Positions 1 through 7,080 of a DNA stretch of 64,000 nt are shown here, piece after piece. Numbering within the stretch: position 1 is the first letter of the stretch; each line of letters begins with the position of its first letter. The notes under the pieces are model-generated. The model was given only the letters and a program-made list of their open reading frames with translations, was not told the DNA's origin and did not search any database. Both the position numbers and the translations under genes were made by a program. Source of the DNA: Pseudomonas arsenicoxydans (GTDB lineage Bacteria; Pseudomonadota; Gammaproteobacteria; Pseudomonadales; Pseudomonadaceae); assembly GCF_900103875.1 (NCBI RefSeq), contig NZ_LT629705.1, forward strand, positions 758,501 to 822,500. The letters are read 5' to 3'.

Positions 1-245
1 GCCAACAACGTGCCGCCCTTCTTGAGCAGGTAAGGCGTGGCCTTGATATTGATGCTCGCGCCCATGCAGACATAGAACACCGCGAGGATGGGTAACGCCC
101 CGGTGAACAGTGCATTGGTGAAAGAGCCGAAAAACTTCGGTGTATCGGGAAGGAAGGTAGCCACCAGCGAACCGATCAGCAGCGGGACAATCATCATGCC
201 GCCAGGGATGCGTTCAATGGTGCGCTTGATAGGGATCTGGGCCAC
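1..245 (-). CDS. kdgT: 2-keto-3-deoxygluconate permease, N-terminal part (cut by window start)
   Basis: Only the first 81 codons are in the window. The translation begins [18 protein letters not shown] and continues with a hydrophobic stretch and the segment [14 protein letters not shown], which I recognise from the KdgT family of inner-membrane proton symporters that import 2-keto-3-deoxygluconate, a pectin and glucuronate breakdown product. The start is a GTG at 243-245 preceded by AAAGGAGA, a strong ribosome binding site; no in-frame ATG fits the family start better. The gene reads out of the window to the left. Two dyad sites lie just upstream, so it is probably repressed by a local regulator outside the window. 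Family call is good; the rest of the protein cannot be checked. Confidence 0.8.
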   Translation of the reverse strand, partial: MAQIPIKRTIERIPGGMMIVPLLIGSLVATFLPDTPKFFGSFTNALFTGALPILAVFYVCMGASINIKATPYLLKKGGTLL

Positions 246-295
246 GAGGGTCTCCTTTTATAATTGTTTGGTAAGACGTTTGTCACCTCGAAACT

Positions 296-328
296 GACTG
301 AACCGATCATTTAATGATTGATTCAGTC
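296..328. promoter_or_regulatory. dyad operator candidate 1 upstream of kdgT
   Basis: A dyad centred on base 312: outer arms GACTGAA (296-302) and TTCAGTC (322-328), inner arms ATCATT and AATGAT around a single T. It lies 51-83 bases upstream of the kdgT GTG start. The size and symmetry fit a dimeric repressor of GntR, IclR or LacI type. No regulator gene is next to it in the window. Confidence 0.5.
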
Positions 329-374
329 AAAATTATCTTAGGCCCTCAATACGAATTGCGCAAATCAATCATTA

Positions 375-395
375 AAATGATCGTTTTGATCATTT
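375..395. promoter_or_regulatory. dyad operator candidate 2 upstream of kdgT
   Basis: Arms AAATGATC (375-382) and GATCATTT (388-395) around GTTTT. It repeats the ATCATT/AATGAT half-sites of the dyad at 296-328, with centres 73 bp apart, so one regulator may bind both. Confidence 0.45.
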
Positions 396-580
396 GTGGA
401 AGGACTGATGTGACAGGCTGCTCATTCCCTCCCTTTATAGGAAGCGCATTGAAACAAGATCATCGATACAGAGAATCGACCCAAGAGCGCGAAACCGACT
501 GCCTTCAGGTGACGATAGTCGGCGTTAGGAACCCCGTTGATGACCTGAATATCAGCGCTAGGGTGAGACCTCTTTGAAGA

Positions 581-603
581 GCAGCCTTTAAGGCTGCTTT
601 TTT
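581..603 (+). terminator. Rho-independent terminator, plus strand, with no gene upstream
   Basis: Stem GCAGCC / GGCTGC with a 5-base loop followed by six T on the plus strand; there is no A-run on the left, so it works on the plus strand. The bases 396-580 before it hold no ORF I believe in (an 87-codon frame there has no recognisable features). It may end a small RNA that starts around 390-420, divergent from kdgT. Apart from the two dyads and two terminators, the gap 246-692 shows nothing else. Confidence 0.55.
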
Positions 604-610
604 ATTGGCG

Positions 611-641
611 AAAAAAAGCCCCAAATCAGTCGGGGCTTTTT
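611..641. terminator. bidirectional terminator after yafQ
   Basis: AAAAGCCCC / GGGGCTTTT stem with A-run on the left and T-run on the right. It sits about 50 bases beyond the yafQ stop and should end the dinJ-yafQ transcript. Confidence 0.75.
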
Positions 642-692
642 CTGTATGTTGCCAGCGTCATCTACAAGGACGCTGTAAACGCCTATAGCGCT

Positions 693-1013
693 CTATTTGA
701 ATAGTTCTGAATGACTTCCGAGATCAACAAATGTGATCAGGTCGGAACGTGTGTGCTCATAGATCATCAAGAAATCACCGCCAATATGACATTCTCGGAA
801 ACCGATCCAATCACCCGTCAAAGCATGGTCAAGGTACTCAGGAGGTAAAGCCTCCCCCAGAAACAACATGATCATCACTTGCCGGACCTCATTCATATCA
901 CGACGTCCAGCTCGCTTGTAACGTTCCCACGACTTCTTAAATACCGATGTTTGTGCACATTGCTTAGGTAATTCAGCGCGCTTTTGCTTGTTCGCCGGTT
1001 TCGCCATCAGCAT
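693..1013 (-). CDS. yafQ: YafQ-family mRNA interferase toxin
   Basis: 106 residues, RelE/YafQ superfamily. YafQ is a ribosome-dependent endoribonuclease that cleaves translated mRNA and is neutralised by its partner DinJ. The C-terminal half carries the family pattern: DHALTGDW, a His-x3-Asp segment (ECHIGGD), a basic/aromatic core and the terminal SHSELF with the conserved His and Phe. E. coli YafQ has Trp after that Asp and this protein has Phe. The ORF overlaps the antitoxin by 41 bases, longer than usual. A second ATG two codons in (1005-1007) may be the true start. Toxin assignment rests on motif pattern and on the antitoxin partner. Confidence 0.85.
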   Translation of the reverse strand: MLMAKPANKQKRAELPKQCAQTSVFKKSWERYKRAGRRDMNEVRQVMIMLFLGEALPPEYLDHALTGDWIGFRECHIGGDFLMIYEHTRSDLITFVDLGSHSELFK

Positions 1014-1263
1014 CCCTCAGCATTTCGTCTATCGAATCGAACTGCTGGCGAATATTTCGTGCTTCCATCATGGCGCGGGCTGTCTTCTCCGACGGGACGC
1101 GTACCTCAAAAGGGAGCCCCTGAGTCGCAACAACCTGACGGAGAAAGAGACGCATGGCATCACTGATGCTCAGGCCGCACGCGCTCAAGACTTCAGTTGC
1201 ACGCATCTTCAAATCCTCATCAATGCGGCAACGCACATCAGTGGTTTTCAGCAATACACCCAT
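973..1263 (-). CDS. dinJ: DinJ/RelB-family antitoxin
   Basis: 96 residues. The N-terminal half (about 8-60) has the DinJ ribbon-helix-helix pattern CRIDEDLK...ATEVLSACGLSISDAMRLFL, which forms the DNA-binding dimer. The segment after about 60 (LPFEVRVPS) is the start of the toxin-wrapping tail. It is first in a two-gene operon and the toxin start lies inside its 3' end, as expected for a translationally coupled type II toxin-antitoxin pair. Autoregulation is likely through the inverted repeat at 1287-1305. Confidence 0.87.
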   Translation of the reverse strand: MGVLLKTTDVRCRIDEDLKMRATEVLSACGLSISDAMRLFLRQVVATQGLPFEVRVPSEKTARAMMEARNIRQQFDSIDEMLRDADGETGEQAKAR

Positions 1264-1286
1264 AAAAACGTCCTCACCGTGATTTT

Positions 1287-1305
1287 GTAGCTACATTGGC
1301 GCTAC
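1287..1305 (-). promoter_or_regulatory. inverted repeat in the dinJ-yafQ promoter
   Basis: GTAGC-N9-GCTAC lies 24-42 bases before the dinJ start. Its position fits an autoregulatory operator for the DinJ dimer or the DinJ-YafQ complex. Sequence match to a known DinJ site is not claimed. Confidence 0.45.
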
Positions 1306-1495
1306 CTCTGCATTGTGGTCGAGCGTACCGTTTTCGGTCAATGTCGAGTTGATAAGCGGAGTTATAGACTGGATTGTCATGTGCTATTTCAGCTGTTTCT
1401 GCAGACGCTAACTATCAGTTCGATCCCCATTTTTTTAGAGATACGTCCGAAGACAACGCAGGAAATAATCCCCAGCGCTGTGAGTTTCGAACCCC

Positions 1496-1534
1496 AAAAA
1501 AAAATGCCCAAACCTCTCGGTCTGAGCATTTTTT
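1496..1534. terminator. bidirectional hairpin terminator in a gene-free stretch
   Basis: AAAAAATGC (1499-1507) pairs with GCATTTTTT (1526-1534), with an inner ACC/GGT stem. No gene I can support flanks it: the stretch 1306-1722 has only short unconvincing frames and this hairpin. It may be the remnant end of a lost gene. Confidence 0.5.
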
Positions 1535-1722
1535 GACCCTGATCACCCACCTTTCCCGAAAAACCCCGACTCTATGTAAGCCTCCAGCCATCGGACGCAG
1601 CATCATTTCGCTACTAAACTCGGGACAAGCGTGTTCATGTGCAGGATTATAGCCAGCACGTATCGCCCAACCGGCGGCCAGGTACTCAACAATAGCCAGC
1701 CCACATTAGAGGGCATTACCCA

Positions 1723-2649
1723 ATGGATAGCAGAACCCTACGCAACCTTATGCGCATTGTTCAAACCGGCTCCTTGTCGGCGGCAGCAGAGCATTCGTGT
1801 TTAACCGTGCAGGCATTGGCTGCGCAGTTGAACAAGGTCGAAGAACAGTTTGGTTTCAGGTTATTTCGTCGCTCCAACAAGGGATTGACCTTGACCACGC
1901 AAGGCACGGAACTCACGCCTTATATGGACAAGGTGTTGGTTGCCACGCGGCAACTTGAGGAAAAAGTAGCGGCGCTGAAGGTGCCTGGGCAGCGCACGCT
2001 CAAGGTGGCGCTGAACACCACGCTGTCGGGAGACTTCAATCGGCGCATGATCGGACGCCTGATTGAGGTGTTTCCCGACTATCAGCTGGAATTCAGCTAC
2101 GCCGAGTCGATGGAGAACCTCAGCAAGCTGAAGAACGAAGACTTCGACCTGGCCGTGTTGATCGGCCCGCAGCAGCCGGGGTTGCCGAGCATTATCCTGC
2201 CCGAGGTCCAGGTGCAGGTGGTCGGCGCGCATTGCGGTCAGGAAAACGACCCGCTGGTGTTGCTCGGCAACAAGTTTCAGGTGCGTCCGGCAGACGATTG
2301 TCCGTATTCCCACAGCTTCTTGCGCTTTCTCGACGCCGGTCTCGGCAATTACGAGTCGGGCAAGCGGATGGTCTATTCCTGCAGCGAAACCCTGACACTG
2401 TCGTTGATTACGCAAATGGATGGCCTCGGCATGGTCTCGCGTGATGCGGCCCAACGTAACGGCTTGACCATTTTCCCCGGTTTCGAGGATGCCCTCGAAG
2501 TTCGGCTGGCGATCAATAACCCTGAGTTGTCGGGCCAGGCCTTGCACGATGTGGTCGACCTGCCGCTACATGAACGAGCCGAGCGCAATGTACGCAGCCG
2601 TTCCCAGCGCAACGGAGAGAAAGAGGTTTTTGCTGAAATACGCACATAA
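1723..2649 (+). CDS. LysR-family transcriptional regulator
   Basis: 308 residues. An N-terminal winged helix-turn-helix (about 3-62: LMRIVQTGSLSAAAEHSCLTVQALAAQLNKVEEQ...LFRR) is followed by an effector-binding domain from about residue 90. The HTH is somewhat divergent (QALAAQL where many family members have QSAVSRQI). The gene is convergent with the azlD/azlC/acetyltransferase/dioxygenase operon and its last 28 codons overlap azlD on the other strand. It is therefore a candidate regulator of that operon, with a branched-chain or hydroxylated amino acid as a plausible effector; this is inference from position only. Family call is firm, target and ligand unknown. Confidence 0.85.
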   Translation: MDSRTLRNLMRIVQTGSLSAAAEHSCLTVQALAAQLNKVEEQFGFRLFRRSNKGLTLTTQGTELTPYMDKVLVATRQLEEKVAALKVPGQRTLKVALNTTLSGDFNRRMIGRLIEVFPDYQLEFSYAESMENLSKLKNEDFDLAVLIGPQQPGLPSIILPEVQVQVVGAHCGQENDPLVLLGNKFQVRPADDCPYSHSFLRFLDAGLGNYESGKRMVYSCSETLTLSLITQMDGLGMVSRDAAQRNGLTIFPGFEDALEVRLAINNPELSGQALHDVVDLPLHERAERNVRSRSQRNGEKEVFAEIRT

Positions 2650-2883
2650 CAACGTCGGAATCGCGGCATAAAACTCCGGGCGATCGAGCTGCACGTGCTG
2701 ATCCTTGATCAACAACGGCGTGAGGCTGATTGCAGCGACGATCGCCACCGGCAGGTATTCCAGCGCCCGGGCGACGAAGGGCGGCCAATGGTCGGTGTTC
2801 ACTTGCAGCGGCAATGCGCGCGGCAAGAAGGTCACGGCCATCATCAGCGCGACGACCAGAATCAGGAACGTTTGGTCAGGCAT
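2566..2883 (-). CDS. azlD: AzlD-family branched-chain amino acid exporter subunit
   Basis: 105 residues with three to four hydrophobic segments and the AzlD signature FLPRALPL near residue 20. AzlD is the small partner of AzlC; together they form an inner-membrane exporter for branched-chain amino acids and analogues (YgaZH in E. coli). I start it at the ATG 2881-2883: the open frame runs further upstream, but that part is a low-complexity shadow of azlC. The start overlaps the azlC stop by 22 bases. It is the last gene of a four-gene operon, and its 3' end overlaps the convergent LysR gene by 84 bases. Confidence 0.88.
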   Translation of the reverse strand: MPDQTFLILVVALMMAVTFLPRALPLQVNTDHWPPFVARALEYLPVAIVAAISLTPLLIKDQHVQLDRPEFYAAIPTLLCAYFSKNLFLSVALGTAAYIALGSFM

Positions 2884-3578
2884 ACGCCCACTCCACAGCC
2901 GACGAAAGTGGCGATAAACACGTTGAAGGGCGAGCTGCCGACCAGGCTCAGCGCGCCCATGCAGGCGACGGCGGCCAGTGCGGCGATGAGTTTGTTGCGC
3001 GTATTGCACAGCGACACCAGCACGTAGAGCATCATCGCGGTCAGCGCGTAGTCGAGTTGATATTTGATCAAGTGCGCCGCGTATTGCGCGCAAATCGCCC
3101 CCAGCAATCCTCCGAGCACCCACGAGGTGTGGCAATACAGATTGAAACCGATCAGGTAACGCACGTTGACCGGCGCGCCCTTGCCCAGTTTGACGCTGTG
3201 GAAAGCGAACGATTCATCGGTCAGCCCGCCCGCGTAACACCAGCGTTCAAGCCGACTGAGCCCCATCGCCTGCAACGCCTTGGCCATGTAGACCGACATC
3301 AACATGTGCCGCGCGTTGATCAGAAACGTGGTGAGGATGATGGTGGTCAGCGAAGCGCCGCTGGATATCAATGCCAACGCGGCGAACTGCGAAGCGCCGG
3401 CATAGACAAACAGGCACATGGCAACGGGCAGCCACACGGGCAACCCGGCATTCACTGCCATCAAACCGAAGACAAACGACACCGTGAAGTAACCCGCAAC
3501 CACAGGGCTTGCTTCGGCGAAGGTGCGCGAAGCGTGCGGCTCGACCATCAGCGGCGGGTTGCTGGACGTCTCATTCAT
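2862..3578 (-). CDS. azlC: AzlC-family branched-chain amino acid exporter, large subunit
   Basis: 238 residues, mostly hydrophobic, with the AzlC motifs SPVVAGYFTVSFVFGLMA, FVYAGASQFAALALI and NARHMLMS. Known members export leucine, isoleucine, valine and analogues such as azaleucine across the inner membrane. It overlaps the upstream acetyltransferase by 4 bases (ATGA) and azlD by 22, so the proteins are probably made in step. The genes encoding an amino-acid dioxygenase and an acetyltransferase directly upstream suggest that the exported substrate is a hydroxylated and perhaps acetylated amino acid rather than plain leucine or isoleucine. That last point is inference. Confidence 0.9.
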   Translation of the reverse strand: MNETSSNPPLMVEPHASRTFAEASPVVAGYFTVSFVFGLMAVNAGLPVWLPVAMCLFVYAGASQFAALALISSGASLTTIILTTFLINARHMLMSVYMAKALQAMGLSRLERWCYAGGLTDESFAFHSVKLGKGAPVNVRYLIGFNLYCHTSWVLGGLLGAICAQYAAHLIKYQLDYALTAMMLYVLVSLCNTRNKLIAALAAVACMGALSLVGSSPFNVFIATFVGCGVGVCLTKRS

Positions 3579-4045
3579 AGGTCCCTCTCAAATGTTCTTT
3601 CGCCGCGCGGTTCGCAAAAACCCTGGGCACTCCAAAAGCGTTGGCCGGCAAGGTTAGCATCGTCAACAAACAGGAACATGCGCAGCACGCCCACGCGTTT
3701 CATGTCGGCCGAGGCGGATTCGACCAGTCGTTGACCGACGCCCTGGCTGCGATACTCGGGGCTCACTGCCAAGTGGTTGATCGTGCCGCGACTGCCGAGC
3801 ATTCCGCCCAGCACCGCGCCGACGATTTCGCCACTGACATCCAATGCGATAAACGCGGTGGTGGTCTTTTGCACCAGCACACCGCGCAGGCATTTGGCGT
3901 CCTGCCATTCACAGAAAGAGACTTCTTCGAATTGCCGAAAGAAGCGTTCAAGGCGCTGTGCATCCTTTGCCGTGGTGCGCCGCAGCATCACCGGTGCAGG
4001 GCACTCGGCGAGGCTGGTCACGGAGTTGTACTGTTCAGCGAACAA
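3575..4045 (-). CDS. GNAT-family N-acetyltransferase in the dioxygenase-azlCD operon
   Basis: Up to 156 residues. The acetyl-CoA binding loop is seen as VSPEYRSQGVGQRLVE (Q/R-x-x-G-x-G/A) near residue 100, followed by FWSAQGF, a typical GNAT C-terminal element. The reading frame opens with a TTG at 4043-4045, overlapping the dioxygenase stop by 11 bases; the first ATG is 19 codons later (3986-3988). Neither has a clear ribosome binding site, so translation may depend on coupling. Family is clear, substrate is not. The position between an amino-acid hydroxylase and an amino-acid exporter suggests it acetylates the amino or hydroxyl group of the product, as in detoxification or tailoring. Confidence 0.82.
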   Translation of the reverse strand: MFAEQYNSVTSLAECPAPVMLRRTTAKDAQRLERFFRQFEEVSFCEWQDAKCLRGVLVQKTTTAFIALDVSGEIVGAVLGGMLGSRGTINHLAVSPEYRSQGVGQRLVESASADMKRVGVLRMFLFVDDANLAGQRFWSAQGFCEPRGERTFERDL

Positions 4046-4784
4046 TGTCGAAAGCGGTCCCGGGCCGCGAGAAAGAGATCGCCAGAATCTGCCGGTACGC
4101 CATGTCGTGAGAATGGGTATTGCGGGCAGGGGTCACGTAGTGACGCATGTCGCGATCGAGAAAGTAGGTGGTGTCGAGTATTTCCTGATAAGTCGTCGAG
4201 GCCAGGTGCTCTTGATTATCGGTGTCGTACAAACGGCTCTCTGCGCCGTCAACGTTATTGCGTCCCCAGAAGTGCACGCCGCTGAACGGATAACCGTCGC
4301 AGTGAATCCCTTCCGGGGTGATTTCCACTTGTTTGCCTGGCTTGATCTCGATGCGGATCTGATGAATCTGGCATTGCCAGATTTCGTCGTGCAACTCCGG
4401 CGGCAAGACGTTTTTGTACACCTCGAAATCCGTATCGATCAGGCTGCGCATCACCGGCGAATTGATAATTTCTTCGGAGAAGTCCTGGAAGTGCCGAACC
4501 ATTCCACCGACATAGCTGTTGTTGGCTTTGGACTGGATATAGGCGCGGTGCTCAAGTTGCTTCAGGTCGCGGGTGACCGGGTTGTATTCAAAATCGCTGT
4601 AGCGACGATAGCGCATGCCCGCCTCGGACTGACCGTAGTAGCTGTCCGGCTCCATGTTTTCCCAACTTCTGGTCAGTCTGACGAAATCATTGAAATGACC
4701 GAAAAGATTGAAGTCAGCACCCCGGACATTGGCATATTTGTCACGCCGTAGAAATTCGCCCACTTCTTTGTTCAAAACGATCAT
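4035..4784 (-). CDS. 2-oxoglutarate/Fe(II)-dependent amino-acid dioxygenase (isoleucine-hydroxylase type)
   Basis: 249 residues, the size of the 2OG-Fe dioxygenase family (PF10014, which includes bacterial L-isoleucine, L-leucine and L-methionine dioxygenases). The metal triad is visible: His161-x-Asp163 (HCD) and His215 in the motif HYVTP, with Arg231 in YRQILAISFSR placed to bind the 2-oxoglutarate carboxylate. The same spacing occurs, as I recall, in the Bacillus thuringiensis isoleucine dioxygenase. Such enzymes hydroxylate free aliphatic L-amino acids in the cytoplasm using O2 and 2-oxoglutarate. It is first in an operon with a GNAT enzyme and the AzlCD exporter, every junction overlapping. 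The exact substrate cannot be read from the sequence. Confidence 0.88.
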   Translation of the reverse strand: MIVLNKEVGEFLRRDKYANVRGADFNLFGHFNDFVRLTRSWENMEPDSYYGQSEAGMRYRRYSDFEYNPVTRDLKQLEHRAYIQSKANNSYVGGMVRHFQDFSEEIINSPVMRSLIDTDFEVYKNVLPPELHDEIWQCQIHQIRIEIKPGKQVEITPEGIHCDGYPFSGVHFWGRNNVDGAESRLYDTDNQEHLASTTYQEILDTTYFLDRDMRHYVTPARNTHSHDMAYRQILAISFSRPGTAFDIVR

Positions 4785-4906
4785 TTTAAAAATCTCCGTG
4801 CATTTAGCTGCCTAATCTAGAGAGCACAGGATTTACGTCCATGAGAAAGAATTTGAGGCATATCAAGCGCTGCTTGAAACGGAGCATGACGTTGCTCGAA
4901 TTCAAC

Positions 4907-4922
4907 TTTTCATGATCGAAAA
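4907..4922 (-). promoter_or_regulatory. inverted repeat upstream of the dioxygenase operon
   Basis: TTTTC-ATGATC-GAAAA, 123-138 bases before the dioxygenase start and between it and the porin terminator. It could be an operator for the adjacent LysR protein or for an Lrp-type regulator. No clear -10/-35 pair was identified. Confidence 0.3.
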
Positions 4923-4957
4923 TGACCGTTTTATGCGTTTTTCGACGGTTGTCAGTC

Positions 4958-4990
4958 AAAAAAAAACCCCGAACCAGTCGGGGTTTTTTT
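4958..4990. terminator. bidirectional terminator after the porin gene
   Basis: AAAACCCC / GGGGTTTT stem with a 9-base loop, A-run on the left and T-run on the right. It ends the porin transcript coming from the right, ahead of the dioxygenase promoter region. Confidence 0.85.
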
Positions 4991-5012
4991 GAGTGAAAAA
5001 CTCAATCGATCA

Positions 5013-6299
5013 TCAGAAGACGTTGATCGGGTAATCCACGAACACACGCACTTCGTTACCGCTGACGTTGTACTCGCTGGATTTCTGCGACACACGCAGG
5101 ATCGAGCTGCGCAGTTTCACGCTCAGGTCTTTGGCCGGACCGCTCTGCACGACGTACTTGAACTGGTTGAAGATTTCGCGCTCGGTGCCACCGTCGCTAG
5201 TGGAGGTGGTGATGTTGTCACCGCGCACGTAGGCGACGTTATAGCTCAAGCCTGGAACACCGAAAGTGCCGAAGTCCAGGCCGTAGCCCAGTTGCCAGCT
5301 GCGTTCGTCTTCGGCGTTGAAGTCGGACCAGTAGGAGTTGGCCAGCAAGATCGTATTGCCGCCGTCGCCGACGCGGCCTTGGTCTTTCTGGTAACCGCCA
5401 TACGGGTAGCCCAGATTGCTGTCGCCGGTGCTGCGCTGGTGAGCGAGCGTGAACGAGTGCGGGCCGGTGACGAAGGTCGCTGCCAGGCTCCAGATCTTGT
5501 TGTCATCACCGGTCGCGCCGCTCTCGCGGACGTAGGAATCGTCCAGCTTGGTGCGGTAGCCGTTGAAGTCCAGGGTCAGGGATTGATCCTTGTCGATCGG
5601 GAACACGTAGTTGGCGTTCACGTATTGCTTCTTCAGCACGTCTTCGACATCGGAGGCGTACAGCGCAGCCTTGAACTGTTCGGTGAACTGGTAGCTGCCG
5701 CCCAATACGTTGATCGATTTCAGGCCGCCGCTGTCACGGCCTTCAGCGCTTTTGCGCGATTCTGCGGTGAAGCGACCGGCGTTCAGTTCCAGGCCTTTGA
5801 TCTCCCGGGAGGTGATCAATGTGCCGGTGTAGCTTTCCGGCAGCAGACGCGAGTTGTCGTAGTTCAGAACCGGCAGGACCGGCATCTGGTCGCCGTAGGT
5901 CAGCGTGGTGCTGGAGAGACGGAATTTGACCGCAGCGCCACCCTTGGACAGGTCGTCAGCCGCATTACCGCTGTCGCCCTTTTTAAAGAAATCGATGCCT
6001 TGAGCGCCGGTGCGACCTTTGCCGCCATCCAGGCGCAGTGCGTACAGACCGAAGGCGTCCACACCCACACCGACGGTGCCTTGGGTGAAGCCGGACGAGT
6101 ACGTGCCGATGGCCGCTTGGCCCCACTCGGCTTTGTCGGCTCGACCGTCCTTGTAGTCACGATTGATGTAGGCGTTGCGCAGCAGCACTTTGAGGCTGCT
6201 GTCTTCAACGAAACCCTTGGATTGGGACTGATCGTCCGCCAAGGCCTGTGTCGCGCTCAACATCCCCAGAGCGATCAGGCTGATTCGCTTGTTCAACAT
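5013..6299 (-). CDS. OprD-family outer-membrane porin
   Basis: 428 residues. A signal peptide MLNKRISLIALGMLSATQALA precedes the mature start DDQSQSKGF. The family pattern is clear: GFVEDSSLKVLLRNAYINRD, repeated amphipathic beta strands, TYGDQMPVLPVLNYDNSRLLPESYTG, and a C-terminal strand ending in Phe (YPINVF) for Bam recognition. OprD-type porins are 18-stranded substrate-selective channels for amino acids, small peptides or carboxylates. In P. aeruginosa the porin gene oprE sits, as I recall, beside aguA, so this may be the positional counterpart, but OprD paralogues are too similar to name. It is a single-gene unit with a long 5' leader containing a terminator-like hairpin. Confidence 0.9.
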   Translation of the reverse strand: MLNKRISLIALGMLSATQALADDQSQSKGFVEDSSLKVLLRNAYINRDYKDGRADKAEWGQAAIGTYSSGFTQGTVGVGVDAFGLYALRLDGGKGRTGAQGIDFFKKGDSGNAADDLSKGGAAVKFRLSSTTLTYGDQMPVLPVLNYDNSRLLPESYTGTLITSREIKGLELNAGRFTAESRKSAEGRDSGGLKSINVLGGSYQFTEQFKAALYASDVEDVLKKQYVNANYVFPIDKDQSLTLDFNGYRTKLDDSYVRESGATGDDNKIWSLAATFVTGPHSFTLAHQRSTGDSNLGYPYGGYQKDQGRVGDGGNTILLANSYWSDFNAEDERSWQLGYGLDFGTFGVPGLSYNVAYVRGDNITTSTSDGGTEREIFNQFKYVVQSGPAKDLSVKLRSSILRVSQKSSEYNVSGNEVRVFVDYPINVF

Positions 6300-6383
6300 T
6301 TTGTTTTTTTCCTTATGACCGGTTGATACGCGCTGTGTCGAACGGCTGAAACGGCGCTATCGCACTCTTTTTTCACCCCAAAA

Positions 6384-6422
6384 CAAAAAGGCCGCCCACG
6401 AACGAATCGGGGCGGCCTTTTT
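6384..6422. terminator. terminator-like hairpin in the porin 5' leader
   Basis: AAAAGGCCGCC / GGGCGGCCTTTT stem with A- and T-runs on both sides, ending about 85 bases before the porin start codon. The upstream small gene already has its own terminator at 6620-6651, so this one is unexplained: it may be an attenuator of the porin or the end of a short transcript from 6425-6610. The rest of 6300-6673 shows no gene. Confidence 0.6.
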
Positions 6423-6619
6423 ATTGTTTTGTCAGTCATGGCGGTTAGCCACAGGCGTTGGGCGCGATCGTAGCCGCGCCCCGAACACTGTGTCAATTTG
6501 ATGAATGGCCTATAGACGGCAACCTGCAGACTCTAAATATCGCTGCTGCGACGCGGCCACAGATACTGAGTTAACACCAATCACTGTGGGAGCGGTGATC
6601 ACTAAAAACCTTCGCCCAT

Positions 6620-6651
6620 AAAAAAAGCGCCGCCTTCCCGGCAGCGCTTTT
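6620..6651. terminator. terminator after the 70-residue ORF
   Basis: Stem AAAGCGC(CGCC) TTCC (CGGC)AGCGCTTT about 23 bases past the stop of the small minus-strand gene. Confidence 0.7.
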
Positions 6652-6673
6652 AGCAATCCTTTGTTTATTCTTC

Positions 6674-6886
6674 TTATCCTTCCATTACATCCCACAACGC
6701 TTCCAGTTCTGCCTCGCTGAATAAACCAGCAGGGTAACGCTCGATCATCATCCGGCGCGGATCAGGTTTTCTGATCTGACGCGTTCCATTGGACTTCAAC
6801 CAGTGCGCCAGAACCTGGAGCGATTCGCTATTAATTGCCAGGGGATGCAACGCCCGCTCGCTCACTACGTTCATTTCGGCGTTCAT
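6674..6886 (-). CDS. small protein of unknown function
   Basis: 70 residues from the ATG at 6884-6886, which has AGGAG about 11 bases upstream; the frame is open further (to a TTG at 6928) but without a ribosome binding site. The start region repeats MNAEMN. The C-terminal half (RKPDPRRMMIERYPAGLFSEAELEALWDVMEG) is polar and helical and looks like a genuine protein. No signal peptide or membrane segment. I do not recognise the family. It has its own terminator and lies between the porin and aguA. Confidence 0.5.
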   Translation of the reverse strand: MNAEMNVVSERALHPLAINSESLQVLAHWLKSNGTRQIRKPDPRRMMIERYPAGLFSEAELEALWDVMEG

Positions 6887-7029
6887 TTCAGCGCTCTCTC
6901 CTGGTTCGTGAGCGGCTAACTTATCCAAGGTTTATGACAGAACATCGCAGTTCTCCCCCTCCCTGTTTCACATTCGTGGGAGATACAAGAGCTGTGCCAA
7001 TGTTTCTGAGGTGTCGACAAGTGGATACA

Positions 7030-7063
7030 AAGAAGCCCGCAGTCCTGTCGGGCTGCGGGCTTG
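7030..7063. terminator. terminator after aguA
   Basis: Stem AAGCCCGCAG (7033-7042) / CTGCGGGCTT (7053-7062) downstream of the aguBA operon, read on the minus strand. Confidence 0.6.
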
Positions 7064-7080
7064 CTGATGAACGCCGTTGC

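Noticed and set aside
314..577. 87-codon plus-strand frame upstream of the terminator at 581
   Set aside because: Covers the operator dyads, has no ribosome binding site and no recognisable protein features.
1478..1496. tRNA-like T-arm sequence (GTTTCGAACCCC)
   Set aside because: No cloverleaf could be built around it; the following A-run and hairpin are a terminator.
2883..3135. 84-residue N-terminal extension of azlD
   Set aside because: His/Arg-rich shadow of azlC; the family start is the ATG at 2883.
4989..6326. 445-codon plus-strand frame antisense to the porin
   Set aside because: It mirrors the porin codons; the porin translation has a signal peptide and all family motifs, the antisense frame has none.
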